Of a stretch of DNA of 64,000 nucleotides, positions 49,201-57,241 are shown in pieces. The first letter of the stretch is position 1. Each line of letters starts with the position of its first letter. The notes under the pieces were generated by a model. That model saw only the letters and a list, made by a program, of their open reading frames with translations. It was not told the DNA's origin and ran no database searches. The DNA is from an uncultured Kushneria sp. GTDB lineage: Bacteria; Pseudomonadota; Gammaproteobacteria; Pseudomonadales; Halomonadaceae. The DNA is taken from assembly GCF_947497025.1 (NCBI RefSeq), contig NZ_CANMFC010000001.1, forward strand, positions 186,001 through 250,000, given 5' to 3'. A program made the translations under genes and the position numbers.

Positions 49201-49234
49201 CTGTCAAAAACCTGTCATGATATCGTCGTAATCT
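49201..49234 (+). promoter_or_regulatory. Pho box promoter of phoX
   Basis: CTGTCA (49201-49206), five A/C bases, CTGTCA (49212-49217): both half-sites of the PhoB box are perfect and have the correct 11-bp period. A -10 box TAATCT (49229-49234) lies 11 bp downstream, the standard layout where the Pho box replaces the -35. phoX should therefore be induced by phosphate starvation via PhoB. Confidence 0.85.
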
Positions 49235-49266
49235 CGGCTCATCGATCAAGACTTGAGAGCGATGAC

Positions 49267-51408
49267 ATGAGCCAGGAAATTGAAAATCACGACGACCACA
49301 ACGAGAGCGGTAATCGTCCTTTCTCGTCCGTAATGACGCGCTACCTGTCGCGTCGTCGCATGCTGCAGGGCAGTCTGGGGCTTGCCGCTGCCACACTGTT
49401 CACCGATTTTGGTCTGGGTGCTGCCATTCGTCAGGCCGGCGCCGATCCCTCGAACCGCCGGCTTGTACTGGGTTTCGAATCGCTGCCCGGCAGCATGACG
49501 GATGCCATCGTGGTGCCCGAGGGCTATACCGCTCAGGTTCTTGTCCCTTGGGGGACGTCACTGGATGGCGGTAATACCGGCTGGCAGCAGGACATTCACA
49601 TGACACCGGCCTTTCAGGCACGCGCCATGGGCATGCATCACGACGGCATGTATCACTTCCCGCTGGACACGCAGCACGCCTCGCGCGATTTTCTGCTGGC
49701 CATCAATCACGAATATATCGATCAGACGGCCCTCTGGGCGCCGCAGGGTGGCCCGACCAACAGTGATGAGGGCGCGCGCCCGGCCGATGAAGTGCGTACC
49801 GAGATCAACGCCCATGGTGTGGCGGTGGTGCGTCTGCGCCGTGATGATCAGGGGCACTGGGCGCCGGTGGCCGGTGATGGCCACAACCGGCGCATTACCT
49901 CGGCCACCCCCATGGAGCTTGCCGGCCCCGTGCGCGGGACGCCCTGGGTGGTCACTGCCTGGTCACCCGACGGCACGCGCGTTCGCGGCACCAATAACAA
50001 CTGTGCCTGCGGCCATACCCCCTGGGGCACCTACCTGACCTGTGAAGAAAACTGGCCCGAGGTGTTCACCAATCAGGGCGAGCTGACGCCTGATCAGGCG
50101 CGTCTCGGTATCAACGGCGAGCGCGGCCGCTATGGCTGGGAAAGCGCTGATGATGGCGAACAGGGGGAATTCAGCCGTTTTGACAATACCCCACGCGGTG
50201 ACGATCCCTCGAAGGACTACCGTAACGAGGCTCGCAGTTTTGGCTACATCGTCGAGATTGATCCCTACGATGCTGGCAGCGCCATTTACAAGCGCACGGC
50301 GCTGGGGCGTTTTCGTCACGAGGGCTGCTGGCCCGGTCGTGTCGTCGAGGGCATGCCGCTGACCTTTTATACCGGCCACGACAGCCGCAACGAATACATC
50401 TACAAGTTCGTCACTAAAAAACACTGGCAGCAAAGCGATGCCAATCGCCCGGGCGAAGCCTATGATCGCCAGGCCATCGGTGCCCGCTATCTCGATGAAG
50501 GGACGCTATATGTGGCCCGTTTTGATGCCGATGGTACCGGTGAGTGGCTGCCTCTGAGCGTGGACGCCATCATCCCCCGGGGCGAGCACAAGGGGCGTCG
50601 TCTGGGGGAACTGTTCAAGGATCAGGCCGGTATCATCATCAATACCTGCGACGCCGCTGATCTAATGGGCGCCACGCCCATGGACCGCCCCGAGTGGGGA
50701 ACGGTCGATCCGCATTCGGGCATGGTGTACATGACGCTGACCAACAACTCGAAACGCACCGAAGAGGACAGCGAGGCGAGCTTTACCGGCGAGGGCAATG
50801 CGGCCGCCATGGGCAGTGGTTACGCGACCGCGCCGGTCAATGCTGCCAATCCGCGCCCGGATAATACCTATGGCCATATTATTCGCTGGCAGGAAAGCAG
50901 TGACGACCCCACCCGCATGCGCTGGGAACCTTTCGTCTTTGGTGGCAGTGCCAGTGATGCCGATAGCAATCTGTCCGGGCTGACCGATGTCAACGCCTTT
51001 GCAAGTCCCGACGGTCTCTGGTTTGACGAGCGTGACAACGGTGAAGGCATTCTCTGGATCGAAACGGATAACGGCCTGGACAAGGGGCGCGAGAATGCGG
51101 TGGCCGAAATGACCAACGATCAGGTGCTGGCCGTGGTCCCCGGTGCCATGAGTCAGGATGGCCAGCCTGCCATCAATGCTCAAAACCAGGCTCAGCTCAA
51201 GCGTTTCGCCATCGGCCCCAATGACGCCGAAGTCACCGGCATTTTTGCAACGCCTGATCGGACGGCACTGTTTATCAATATTCAGCACCCGGCCAACTGG
51301 CCGGCCGCCGATACCGAGGACGCCACTCAAGCAGCGCAGGGGCAGGTGCGACCACGTTCATCGACAGTCGTCATTCAAAAACGCGATGGGGGCAGAATTG
51401 GCGTTTAA
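49267..51408 (+). CDS. phoX: PhoX-family alkaline phosphatase
   Basis: PhoX enzymes (DUF839) are exported, calcium and iron dependent phosphatases that release phosphate from organic esters. The 713-aa protein has a long N-region with a Tat signal (SRRRMLQGSLGLAAATLF), then NNCACGHTPWGTYLTCEENW, which carries the iron-ligand cysteine and catalytic segment, and ALGRFRHEGCW with further ligands. RR in the signal implies export folded by TatABC, whose genes are in this window. The start at 49267 (MSQEIENHDD) gives the usual extended Tat leader. A perfect Pho box lies 50 bases upstream. Confidence 0.93.
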   Translation: MSQEIENHDDHNESGNRPFSSVMTRYLSRRRMLQGSLGLAAATLFTDFGLGAAIRQAGADPSNRRLVLGFESLPGSMTDAIVVPEGYTAQVLVPWGTSLDGGNTGWQQDIHMTPAFQARAMGMHHDGMYHFPLDTQHASRDFLLAINHEYIDQTALWAPQGGPTNSDEGARPADEVRTEINAHGVAVVRLRRDDQGHWAPVAGDGHNRRITSATPMELAGPVRGTPWVVTAWSPDGTRVRGTNNNCACGHTPWGTYLTCEENWPEVFTNQGELTPDQARLGINGERGRYGWESADDGEQGEFSRFDNTPRGDDPSKDYRNEARSFGYIVEIDPYDAGSAIYKRTALGRFRHEGCWPGRVVEGMPLTFYTGHDSRNEYIYKFVTKKHWQQSDANRPGEAYDRQAIGARYLDEGTLYVARFDADGTGEWLPLSVDAIIPRGEHKGRRLGELFKDQAGIIINTCDAADLMGATPMDRPEWGTVDPHSGMVYMTLTNNSKRTEEDSEASFTGEGNAAAMGSGYATAPVNAANPRPDNTYGHIIRWQESSDDPTRMRWEPFVFGGSASDADSNLSGLTDVNAFASPDGLWFDERDNGEGILWIETDNGLDKGRENAVAEMTNDQVLAVVPGAMSQDGQPAINAQNQAQLKRFAIGPNDAEVTGIFATPDRTALFINIQHPANWPAADTEDATQAAQGQVRPRSSTVVIQKRDGGRIGV

Positions 51409-51453
51409 CATTCTGACACCTGTCATGGCAGCGCATCAGTCAGCAAAATAATC

Positions 51454-51480
51454 GCTCGGGCCGCCTTATGCGGCCCGAGC
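51454..51480. terminator. Shared terminator hairpin between phoX and ppk1
   Basis: GCTCGGGCCGC (51454-51464) and GCGGCCCGAGC (51470-51480) form a perfect 11-bp stem. On the minus strand a T-rich tract (GATTATTTT) follows, so it serves ppk1 best; on the plus strand the T-run is weak. Confidence 0.75.
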
Positions 51481-51506
51481 CGTTTCATGCGAGCCTGAAT
51501 ATCCTG

Positions 51507-53702
51507 TCAGGGGCGGGCGGCATAGGCATAAAGCAGGGTTTCCTGCGCGCTGATGGCGGCTTCATCCTTGCCCGGGCAGCGCTTTTCATAATGACCGTCC
51601 GGTTGAAGTGTCCAGCTCTGGCAGTTGTCCAGCATGTAGGTATCGAGATCCTTTCTGACCCGCTGGGCAATCTTCCTGTCCAGCAGAGGAAAACAGGTCT
51701 CTACCCGATGAAACATGTTGCGCTCCATGAAATCGGCGCTGGAACACCAGGTCTCCGATTTGCCGGCGTTGTGAAAGTAAAAGACACGGGTGTGTTCCAG
51801 AAAGCGCCCCACAATGGATCTGACCGTAATGTTGTCGGAGATGCCGGGAACGCCCGGGCGCAGGCAGCAGGTGCCCCGGATGATCAGCTGACAGATGACG
51901 CCGGCCTGAGAGGCCCGGTACAGCGCCTGAATCAGTTTGGGCTCTGTCAGGGAGTTGCACTTGACCGTCAACATGGCCTTGCGTCCCTTGCGGGCATGCG
52001 CCGTTTCACGGTCGATCAGTTCTACCAGTCGACGGTGCAGTGTAAAGGGCGCGTGCAGAAGGTGTTCGGTGTGGCGCGGCTCGCCCATGCCCGACAGTTG
52101 CTGAAAGACATGATGCACGTCCTCGCATAGCGTCTCGCGTGCGGTCAGCAGGCTATAGTCGGTGTAGAGCTTTGCCGTTTTTGAGTGGTAGTTGCCGGTG
52201 CCCATATGGGCATAGTGGCGAATGCGCCCCGCTTCACGGCGAACGATATGCAGCATCTTGGCGTGGGTCTTGTAGGCCATGACGCCATAGACCACGTTGG
52301 CGCCGGCTTCCTGAAGTCGTGACGCCAGCGCGATATTGTCGGCCTCGTCAAAACGGGCGCGCAGCTCGACCACGACCGTGACTTCCTTGCCGCTGCGGGC
52401 GGCATCGACCAGCGCACTGACGACGCCGGAATCGGCCCCCGTGCGATAAAGGGTCTGCTTGATGGCCAGAACACCTGGATCGCGGGCGGCCTCGGCCAGC
52501 CAGTTTTCGATCGCGCCGAACGACTCCCAGGGATGCAGCAGCAGAATGTCCTGCCGACTGATCAGGTCAAAGAGGCTCTCATCCTTGCGAAGCGCCTTTG
52601 GCAGGCCCGGCACGAAAGGGGTGTAACGTAGATCAAAGCGGTCACTGTCACCGATCATCGCCATCAGCCGGCTCAGGTTGACCGGGCCATCGACCAGATA
52701 CAGATCTTCCTGCCCAAGCTTGAACTGTCTGAGCAGGAAACCGCTCAAGTGGGCCGGGCAGTTGTTGGCCACTTCAAGACGTACGCCATCGCCGTAGCGT
52801 CGGGCCAGCAGTTCGCTTTTAAGCGCCGAGGCCAGATCCGACACATCCTCGGTGTCCATGGCAAGATCGGCATTGCGGGTCAGTCGAAACTGATAGCAGC
52901 CGCGTACGGTCATACCGGGGAAGAGCTGCTCGGCATGGGCATGAATCATCGAGGAGAGAAACACGTACTCCTGACATTCCCTGCGCTCCAGTTCTGTTGG
53001 CAGCCTGATCAGGCGGGGCAGGGAGCGAGGTGCCGGGATGATGGCCATGCCGCCTTCACGCCCGAAGGCATCACGCCCTTCCAGTTCGACGATGAAGTTA
53101 AGGCTCTTGTTGACCAGTCGTGGGAAAGGGTGAGACGGGTCCAGCCCGATCGGACTGATGACCGGCATGATCTCGTCATCGAAATAGGTGCTGACCCACT
53201 CCCGCTGCGCCCTGTTCCAGTTGTTACGGCGCAGAAAATGGATGCCGCGCTCGGCCAGCGCCGGTATCAGTCGGGTATTGAGAATATGGTACTGACGTTC
53301 GACCTGCTCATGGGCAGTGGTCACGATCTCCCGAAAGATGCTGGACGTCGAGTGGCCATCCATTCCCGCGTCTTCATTGCCATAGGCAATGCGTCGTTTG
53401 AGGCCGGCGACGCGGATCTCGAAGAACTCATCCAGATTGGACGAGAAAATCAGCAAAAAGGTGAGCCGTTCGAGCAGGGGATGGGTCTCGTCCAGCGCCT
53501 GTTCCAGCACGCGGACATGAAATCTCAGGGTGGACAATTCACGGTTGAAATAGAGTCCGGCATCGTCCAGATCGCGCAGGGCATTGGCCGCTGCCCGGGC
53601 GCGAATACCGGCGTGTGTATGATTGATCCTCAGTGTGGAGGCAGGATCATTCTCGAGTGAAGTGGGCGTTTCAGAAGCCGGGTTAGTGGGTAGTGATGAC
53701 AT
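51507..53702 (-). CDS. ppk1: Polyphosphate kinase 1
   Basis: PPK1 makes polyphosphate from ATP. The 731-aa protein (E. coli 688) has LYFNRELSTLRFHVRVLEQA and LIFSSNLDEFFEIRVAGLKR in the N and head domains. The autophosphorylated His is in AKMLHIVRREAGRIRHYAHM and the second active-site His in RFLEHTRVFYF. The start at 53702 (MSSLPTNPAS) has GGAGAG 6 bases upstream; an in-frame ATG 54 bases earlier lacks one. It lies next to a decayed hemB, as ppk and hemB are neighbours in Pseudomonas, and near phoX. Confidence 0.95.
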   Translation of the reverse strand: MSSLPTNPASETPTSLENDPASTLRINHTHAGIRARAAANALRDLDDAGLYFNRELSTLRFHVRVLEQALDETHPLLERLTFLLIFSSNLDEFFEIRVAGLKRRIAYGNEDAGMDGHSTSSIFREIVTTAHEQVERQYHILNTRLIPALAERGIHFLRRNNWNRAQREWVSTYFDDEIMPVISPIGLDPSHPFPRLVNKSLNFIVELEGRDAFGREGGMAIIPAPRSLPRLIRLPTELERRECQEYVFLSSMIHAHAEQLFPGMTVRGCYQFRLTRNADLAMDTEDVSDLASALKSELLARRYGDGVRLEVANNCPAHLSGFLLRQFKLGQEDLYLVDGPVNLSRLMAMIGDSDRFDLRYTPFVPGLPKALRKDESLFDLISRQDILLLHPWESFGAIENWLAEAARDPGVLAIKQTLYRTGADSGVVSALVDAARSGKEVTVVVELRARFDEADNIALASRLQEAGANVVYGVMAYKTHAKMLHIVRREAGRIRHYAHMGTGNYHSKTAKLYTDYSLLTARETLCEDVHHVFQQLSGMGEPRHTEHLLHAPFTLHRRLVELIDRETAHARKGRKAMLTVKCNSLTEPKLIQALYRASQAGVICQLIIRGTCCLRPGVPGISDNITVRSIVGRFLEHTRVFYFHNAGKSETWCSSADFMERNMFHRVETCFPLLDRKIAQRVRKDLDTYMLDNCQSWTLQPDGHYEKRCPGKDEAAISAQETLLYAYAARP

Positions 53703-53757
53703 CGAGAACTCTCCTGAAAATGACATGCGCCACCAAAAGAAAGGCAGCGCATTCATC

Positions 53758-53791
53758 AGTGTGGGAAACTCTCATGACCATTTGATGACAG
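53758..53791 (-). promoter_or_regulatory. Pho-box-like promoter of ppk1
   Basis: On the minus strand, CTGTCA (53791-53786), five bases and TGGTCA (53780-53775) form a Pho box with a perfect first half and two mismatches in the second, 11-bp period. CACACT (53763-53758), a weak -10, lies 11 bp further. The layout repeats that of the phoX promoter. The box begins one base after the stop codon of the hemB remnant. Confidence 0.6.
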
Positions 53792-54306
53792 TCATAACAT
53801 CCTGAGAGCCTGTGCGGCCTGCCTTGCATGCCAGCTCACGATGCCATCGGCACCGACGCTTGAAGCACCGCAGTGATTCCAGTATGACTATCTCTTTATT
53901 CAGCCAGCCGCTGGCGAAGGTGGCCTTGTGCATGGCGTACCTGACGCTCGTCTGGTAGACGAAAGTCTGGACCCCCAGCGTCTGTTTGACGCGATACAGT
54001 ACGTTCGGAAAGGGCATGCCCGGTTTGATCATGAAGGCATCGGTGCCTTCGCATGATAACCATGGCGGCTTCATGTCGCGCCTCGTGACTTTTGGCCGGA
54101 TGCATCCGAGAGGGGGTATCGGTCAGTCCTTCGATTTCCATAATCTCCCGGGTGGCCCCGATGCTGCCATCCATCCTGTATGGCCACAGGCAGAATCAGA
54201 TCATCCACGGTCAGTATGCTTTCGCGCATCATGCGGTCGGGAACTCATCATGGCGCATGCGACGCCGACGGGTGGCAGAATATTGGCGTGAGGCAATGGC
54301 AGACAA
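53792..54306 (-). pseudogene. hemB: hemB (porphobilinogen synthase) remnant
   Basis: Pieces of HemB appear in order on the minus strand in all three frames. N-terminus: QYSATRRRRMRHDEF (start probably TTG at 54306 after AGGGG), a shift, then MMRESILTVDDLILPV. A deletion of well over 100 residues leads to DGSIGATREIMEIEGLTDTP; a second deletion leads to RMHPAKSHEARHEAAM; a +1 shift near 54055; then EGTDAFMIKPGMP, RVKQTLGVQTFVYQTS, YAMHKATFASGWLNKE and ESLRCFKR; a last shift near 53855, then GADGIVSWHARQAAQALRML and TGA (53794-53792). The active-site region carrying the catalytic lysines and metal ligands is gone. A functional copy must lie elsewhere. Confidence 0.88.
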
Positions 54307-54475
54307 AAGAGAACCCCTGAAACACAAAAGTGACACAACCAACATAACCATAATAGCTGGCCTGTCCGGCAGCGGTGATAACGATCGTCGCATTCGACAG
54401 GCCTGTGTGAGCGCCTTTCGCCACTATCTGCCCGGGAAGGCGGATGTCATGAATCTCATGGGAGCAGCAGCATGA
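54296..54475 (+). CDS. Candidate 59-aa frame coupled to elbB
   Basis: A frame from ATG 54296 (MADKREPLKHKSDTTNITII, then AGLSGSGDNDRRIRQACVSA) to TGA 54473-54475, which overlaps the elbB ATG as ATGA. The weak GTGAGG site is only 2 bases from the ATG. The overlap and fairly balanced composition favour a real small gene; against it, the first codons run antisense to the hemB remnant and no family is recognised. Confidence 0.35.
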   Translation: MADKREPLKHKSDTTNITIIAGLSGSGDNDRRIRQACVSAFRHYLPGKADVMNLMGAAA

Positions 54476-55140
54476 AAAAGCGTGTAGCAGTCGTGATTTC
54501 CGGGTGCGGATGGCTGGATGGCACCGATGTGCAGGAGCTGACGATGGTGCTTTTGCGCCTGGATCAACTCGGGCTTGAGTGGAGCTGCTTTGCTCCGGAC
54601 GTGCCGCAGCATCATGTGATAGACCACACCAGTGGCGAGCCCATGAACAGTGAAGGTCGCCATGCCATGGTGGAGTCATGTCGCATGGTACATGAGCGGA
54701 TTTATCCGCTGGACAGGCTTCAGGCAGGGGAGTTTGGCGCGATTATCATCCCCGGTGGGCATGGCGCCATCAATCAATTGAGCGATTTTGCCGTCAGTGG
54801 TTCCTCCATGCAGGTGCTTGAACAGCTGGTCGGCCAGCTTCACGAGTTTCATGACGCCCACAAGCCCATCGCGCTGGTCGGTATGGCAGCACTGCTGGTA
54901 CCGCGGCTCTTTGAGCAGGCCATTCCGGTCACGCTGGGTCACAGCGCCGAGCTGTCCGGCACCATCAGTGCCATGGGGGGATTGCACAAGAGTGCCGGCG
55001 TCGGCGAGATCGTGGTGGATATCGAGCACCGCGTTCTGACCACGCCCGGCTGGCTCATGGGCAAGCGGCCGTCAGACGTGGCGCAGGGGCTTTTCAAGCT
55101 GGTAGATCGTGTGAATACGCTCATGGAGCAGCCGCGCTGA
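54472..55140 (+). CDS. elbB: ElbB-like DJ-1/PfpI-family protein lacking the nucleophile Cys
   Basis: A 222-aa class I glutamine-amidotransferase-like protein related to ElbB, which has weak glyoxalase activity and an isoprenoid-linked role. SGCGWLDGTDVQE at the N-terminus and IIIPGGHGAINQLSDFAVSG match ElbB closely. In E. coli the nucleophile elbow reads GFMCIAPAML; here the aligned segment is ALVGMAALLV, so Cys is replaced by Gly. The protein is probably not a thiol-based glyoxalase. GGGAG lies 7 bases before the ATG. It is convergent with tatC. Confidence 0.8.
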   Translation: MKKRVAVVISGCGWLDGTDVQELTMVLLRLDQLGLEWSCFAPDVPQHHVIDHTSGEPMNSEGRHAMVESCRMVHERIYPLDRLQAGEFGAIIIPGGHGAINQLSDFAVSGSSMQVLEQLVGQLHEFHDAHKPIALVGMAALLVPRLFEQAIPVTLGHSAELSGTISAMGGLHKSAGVGEIVVDIEHRVLTTPGWLMGKRPSDVAQGLFKLVDRVNTLMEQPR

Positions 55141-55155
55141 CGCGCGGCTGGTTAC

Positions 55156-55929
55156 TCAGCTATCGGCGTCGTTCATCTCGACATCATCACGGCCGCCACG
55201 CGGGCGCCGGATAAGACGGGCAAAGATGATGCCGACTTCGAACAGCAGCCACATCGGGCCTGCCAGTAGCGTCTGTGAAATGACGTCGGGTGGTGTGAGC
55301 ACCATGCCGACGATAAAACAGCCGATAACCACATAAGGGCGCTTGGCCGACAGCGCCTGCACCGTGGTTGCACCGGTCAGCACCAGCAAAAAGGTGGCCA
55401 CCGGAATTTCAAATGCCAGTCCGAAGGCCAGAAACAGCTTGAGCACAAAGGAGAGGTAGGCGTTGATGTCGGTCATGATCTGAACATCCGCCGGCCCTGC
55501 CGTGGTGAAAAACTGAAACAGCAGTGGAAACACCACGTAGTAGGCAAAGGCCGCCCCGCCATAAAATAGCAGGATGCTCGAGCCCAGAAGGGGCAGGGCC
55601 AGCTTTTTCTCGTGCGCGTAAAGGCCCGGGGCGATAAAGGCCCAGGCCTGATAGAGCACAAAGGGGATAGCCAGAAACAGCGACACGATCAGGGTCAGCT
55701 TGAAAGGCGCCAGAAAGGGTGAGGCGACTTCGGTGGCAATCATCTGCGAGCCGGGCGGCAGCAGCGCCATGAGCGGCTCGGCCACAAAGGTATAGATCTG
55801 GTTGGAAAAGGCATAGAGCGCTGCAAAGACGACCACGATGACAATCATGGCGCGCAAAAGGCGTGAACGCAGCTCAATAAGATGATCGATCAGCGGTGTC
55901 TGCGACTGATTATCGTCCTGTGGGCTCAT
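55156..55929 (-). CDS. tatC: Sec-independent translocase subunit TatC
   Basis: TatC recognises twin-arginine signal peptides in the inner membrane. The 257-aa protein has six hydrophobic helices and the conserved LIDHLIELRSRLLRAM N-terminus, FEIPVATFLLVL and VLTPPDVISQ. It overlaps tatB by 4 bases. Export of the Tat-signalled PhoX in this window would depend on it. A GC-rich hairpin spans the elbB stop (55129-55148) between the two convergent genes. Confidence 0.97.
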   Translation of the reverse strand: MSPQDDNQSQTPLIDHLIELRSRLLRAMIVIVVVFAALYAFSNQIYTFVAEPLMALLPPGSQMIATEVASPFLAPFKLTLIVSLFLAIPFVLYQAWAFIAPGLYAHEKKLALPLLGSSILLFYGGAAFAYYVVFPLLFQFFTTAGPADVQIMTDINAYLSFVLKLFLAFGLAFEIPVATFLLVLTGATTVQALSAKRPYVVIGCFIVGMVLTPPDVISQTLLAGPMWLLFEVGIIFARLIRRPRGGRDDVEMNDADS

Positions 55930-56450
55930 CGATCCTGTTTATCCCTGTCATGGCTGTCCGATACCGGTGACTGCACGGAGGAAGGGGTGTCGGAGGTTGT
56001 CTGCTCGCTGGCGGCCGCTTCGGCAGCCGACGGCGGGGCAGTCGATGGGTCGGCGGTATTGGCGTGGCGATCCGACAATGCCTCGGCGCTCGATGTCTCG
56101 CCGTGCTGCTCCGACGACTCACTCTGCTGGTTGGCGGGGCGATCATTGGAAAGTGCCTTGTCCGACAGCTTTCGACTGCTGGCCGAGGGATCATCGCCCA
56201 GACTTTCGATATCATTTCGGGCCTTTTTCAGACCCTGGTCAAAACGGTCCTGCTGGCTTTTCATCTTGCGCTGCAGCTCCTCGGCCTCGAGCTGCGAGGT
56301 GATTTCCTGCTGAACGCTGGACACCGTGCGCTTGATCTTTCCCAGCCATAAACCAGCCGTGCGGGCTGCCGTTGGCAGACGCTCGGGGCCCAGCACCACC
56401 AGCGCGATGGCACCGACCACGATCAGCTCGGGAAAACTGATATCGAACAT
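55926..56450 (-). CDS. tatB: Sec-independent translocase subunit TatB
   Basis: TatB forms the substrate receptor with TatC. The 174-aa protein starts MFDISFPELIVVGAIALVVLGPERLP, the conserved helix with Glu and the GPERLP hinge, then an amphipathic helix. The C-terminal half is a long, Ser/Asp/Thr-rich, low-complexity acidic tail, typical of halophile TatB proteins. The start lies 7 bases after the tatA stop. Confidence 0.93.
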   Translation of the reverse strand: MFDISFPELIVVGAIALVVLGPERLPTAARTAGLWLGKIKRTVSSVQQEITSQLEAEELQRKMKSQQDRFDQGLKKARNDIESLGDDPSASSRKLSDKALSNDRPANQQSESSEQHGETSSAEALSDRHANTADPSTAPPSAAEAAASEQTTSDTPSSVQSPVSDSHDRDKQDR

Positions 56451-56456
56451 GAAGGA

Positions 56457-56711
56457 TTATTTCCGGGTGTCTTCTTTGTCACGCGTGTCCGCATGGCTAT
56501 TGATGGTCTCGTTGCCCGGGGTCTCGTCGTGCTTGACGCGCTGATGAGGCTTGTTGGCTGTCTCATCGTCATCGTCATTGACGGCATTCTTGAAACCCTT
56601 GATGGCGCCACCCAGATCACCGCCCAGATTACGAAGCTTCTTCGTGCCGAAAATCAGGATAATGATGCCCAGAACGATCAGAAGCTGCCAGATACTGATG
56701 CCACCCAACAT
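56457..56711 (-). CDS. tatA: Sec-independent translocase subunit TatA
   Basis: TatA forms the oligomeric protein-conducting element. The 84-aa protein starts [22 protein letters not shown] followed by [22 protein letters not shown], the family's helix-hinge-amphipathic helix, and an acidic, hydrophilic tail. The start at 56711 fits the family; in-frame sequence upstream to 56774 has no similarity. Confidence 0.94.
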   Translation of the reverse strand: MLGGISIWQLLIVLGIIILIFGTKKLRNLGGDLGGAIKGFKNAVNDDDDETANKPHQRVKHDETPGNETINSHADTRDKEDTRK

Positions 56712-56806
56712 GGCGTTTCTCCATTGTGCCCGATCGGACACGTTCATTGATTGATTCGGTACTGCACCCATCATTGTAATGATAGGACAGGTAAAAGGGG
56801 GAAATG

Positions 56807-57145
56807 TTACCCCTCGGCGCGCGATGCCTTTTCTACCAGCCCCGAAATGCCCTGACGGCGTGCCAGCTCTTCAAGCACACTGCGATGATCAAGTCCCAGA
56901 TGCGACAGCATCACCAGCGAATGAAACCACAGATCGGCCGTCTCGCTGATCAGCGCCTGACGGGCGGCGTCATCGCCATGCTCGGCGTCACGGGCGGCAA
57001 GGATCGTTTCGACCGCTTCTTCGCCGACCTTTTCCAGAATCTTGTTGAGACCGCGCTGGTGCAGGCCGGCGACGTAGGATGTATCAGCGTCGCCGTGGCG
57101 CCGGCTGGCCAGGCTCTGGTCGAGCTGGTCGAGGATAGTGCTCAT
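56807..57145 (-). CDS. hisE: Phosphoribosyl-ATP diphosphatase
   Basis: HisE, of the MazG-like fold, hydrolyses phosphoribosyl-ATP in histidine synthesis. The 112-aa stand-alone protein has [22 protein letters not shown], with the EExxE-type metal site ([11 protein letters not shown]), and [13 protein letters not shown]. The start at 57145 ([12 protein letters not shown]) has AGGAA upstream; an in-frame ATG at 57169 is less likely. In Pseudomonas hisI lies between ubiB and hisE; here only 96 bp separate them and hisI is absent. Confidence 0.92.
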   Translation of the reverse strand: MSTILDQLDQSLASRRHGDADTSYVAGLHQRGLNKILEKVGEEAVETILAARDAEHGDDAARQALISETADLWFHSLVMLSHLGLDHRSVLEELARRQGISGLVEKASRAEG

Positions 57146-57241
57146 TGAAATGGATTCCTGATTCATCATGCCAGGGCGTGTTCAGGACGATGGGAGCTTA
57201 TATCATCACCGTCCGCAATCTGTCGATGTTCTCTGCGGTGC

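Noticed and set aside
53772-54074. 100-codon minus-strand frame as an independent gene
   Set aside because: Its sequence is the C-terminal piece of HemB with a frameshift at its end; it belongs to the pseudogene.
54092-54475. 127-codon plus-strand frame extending the small frame before elbB
   Set aside because: Its first two thirds are antisense to the HemB remnant and have no coding character; only the part from 54296 is considered.
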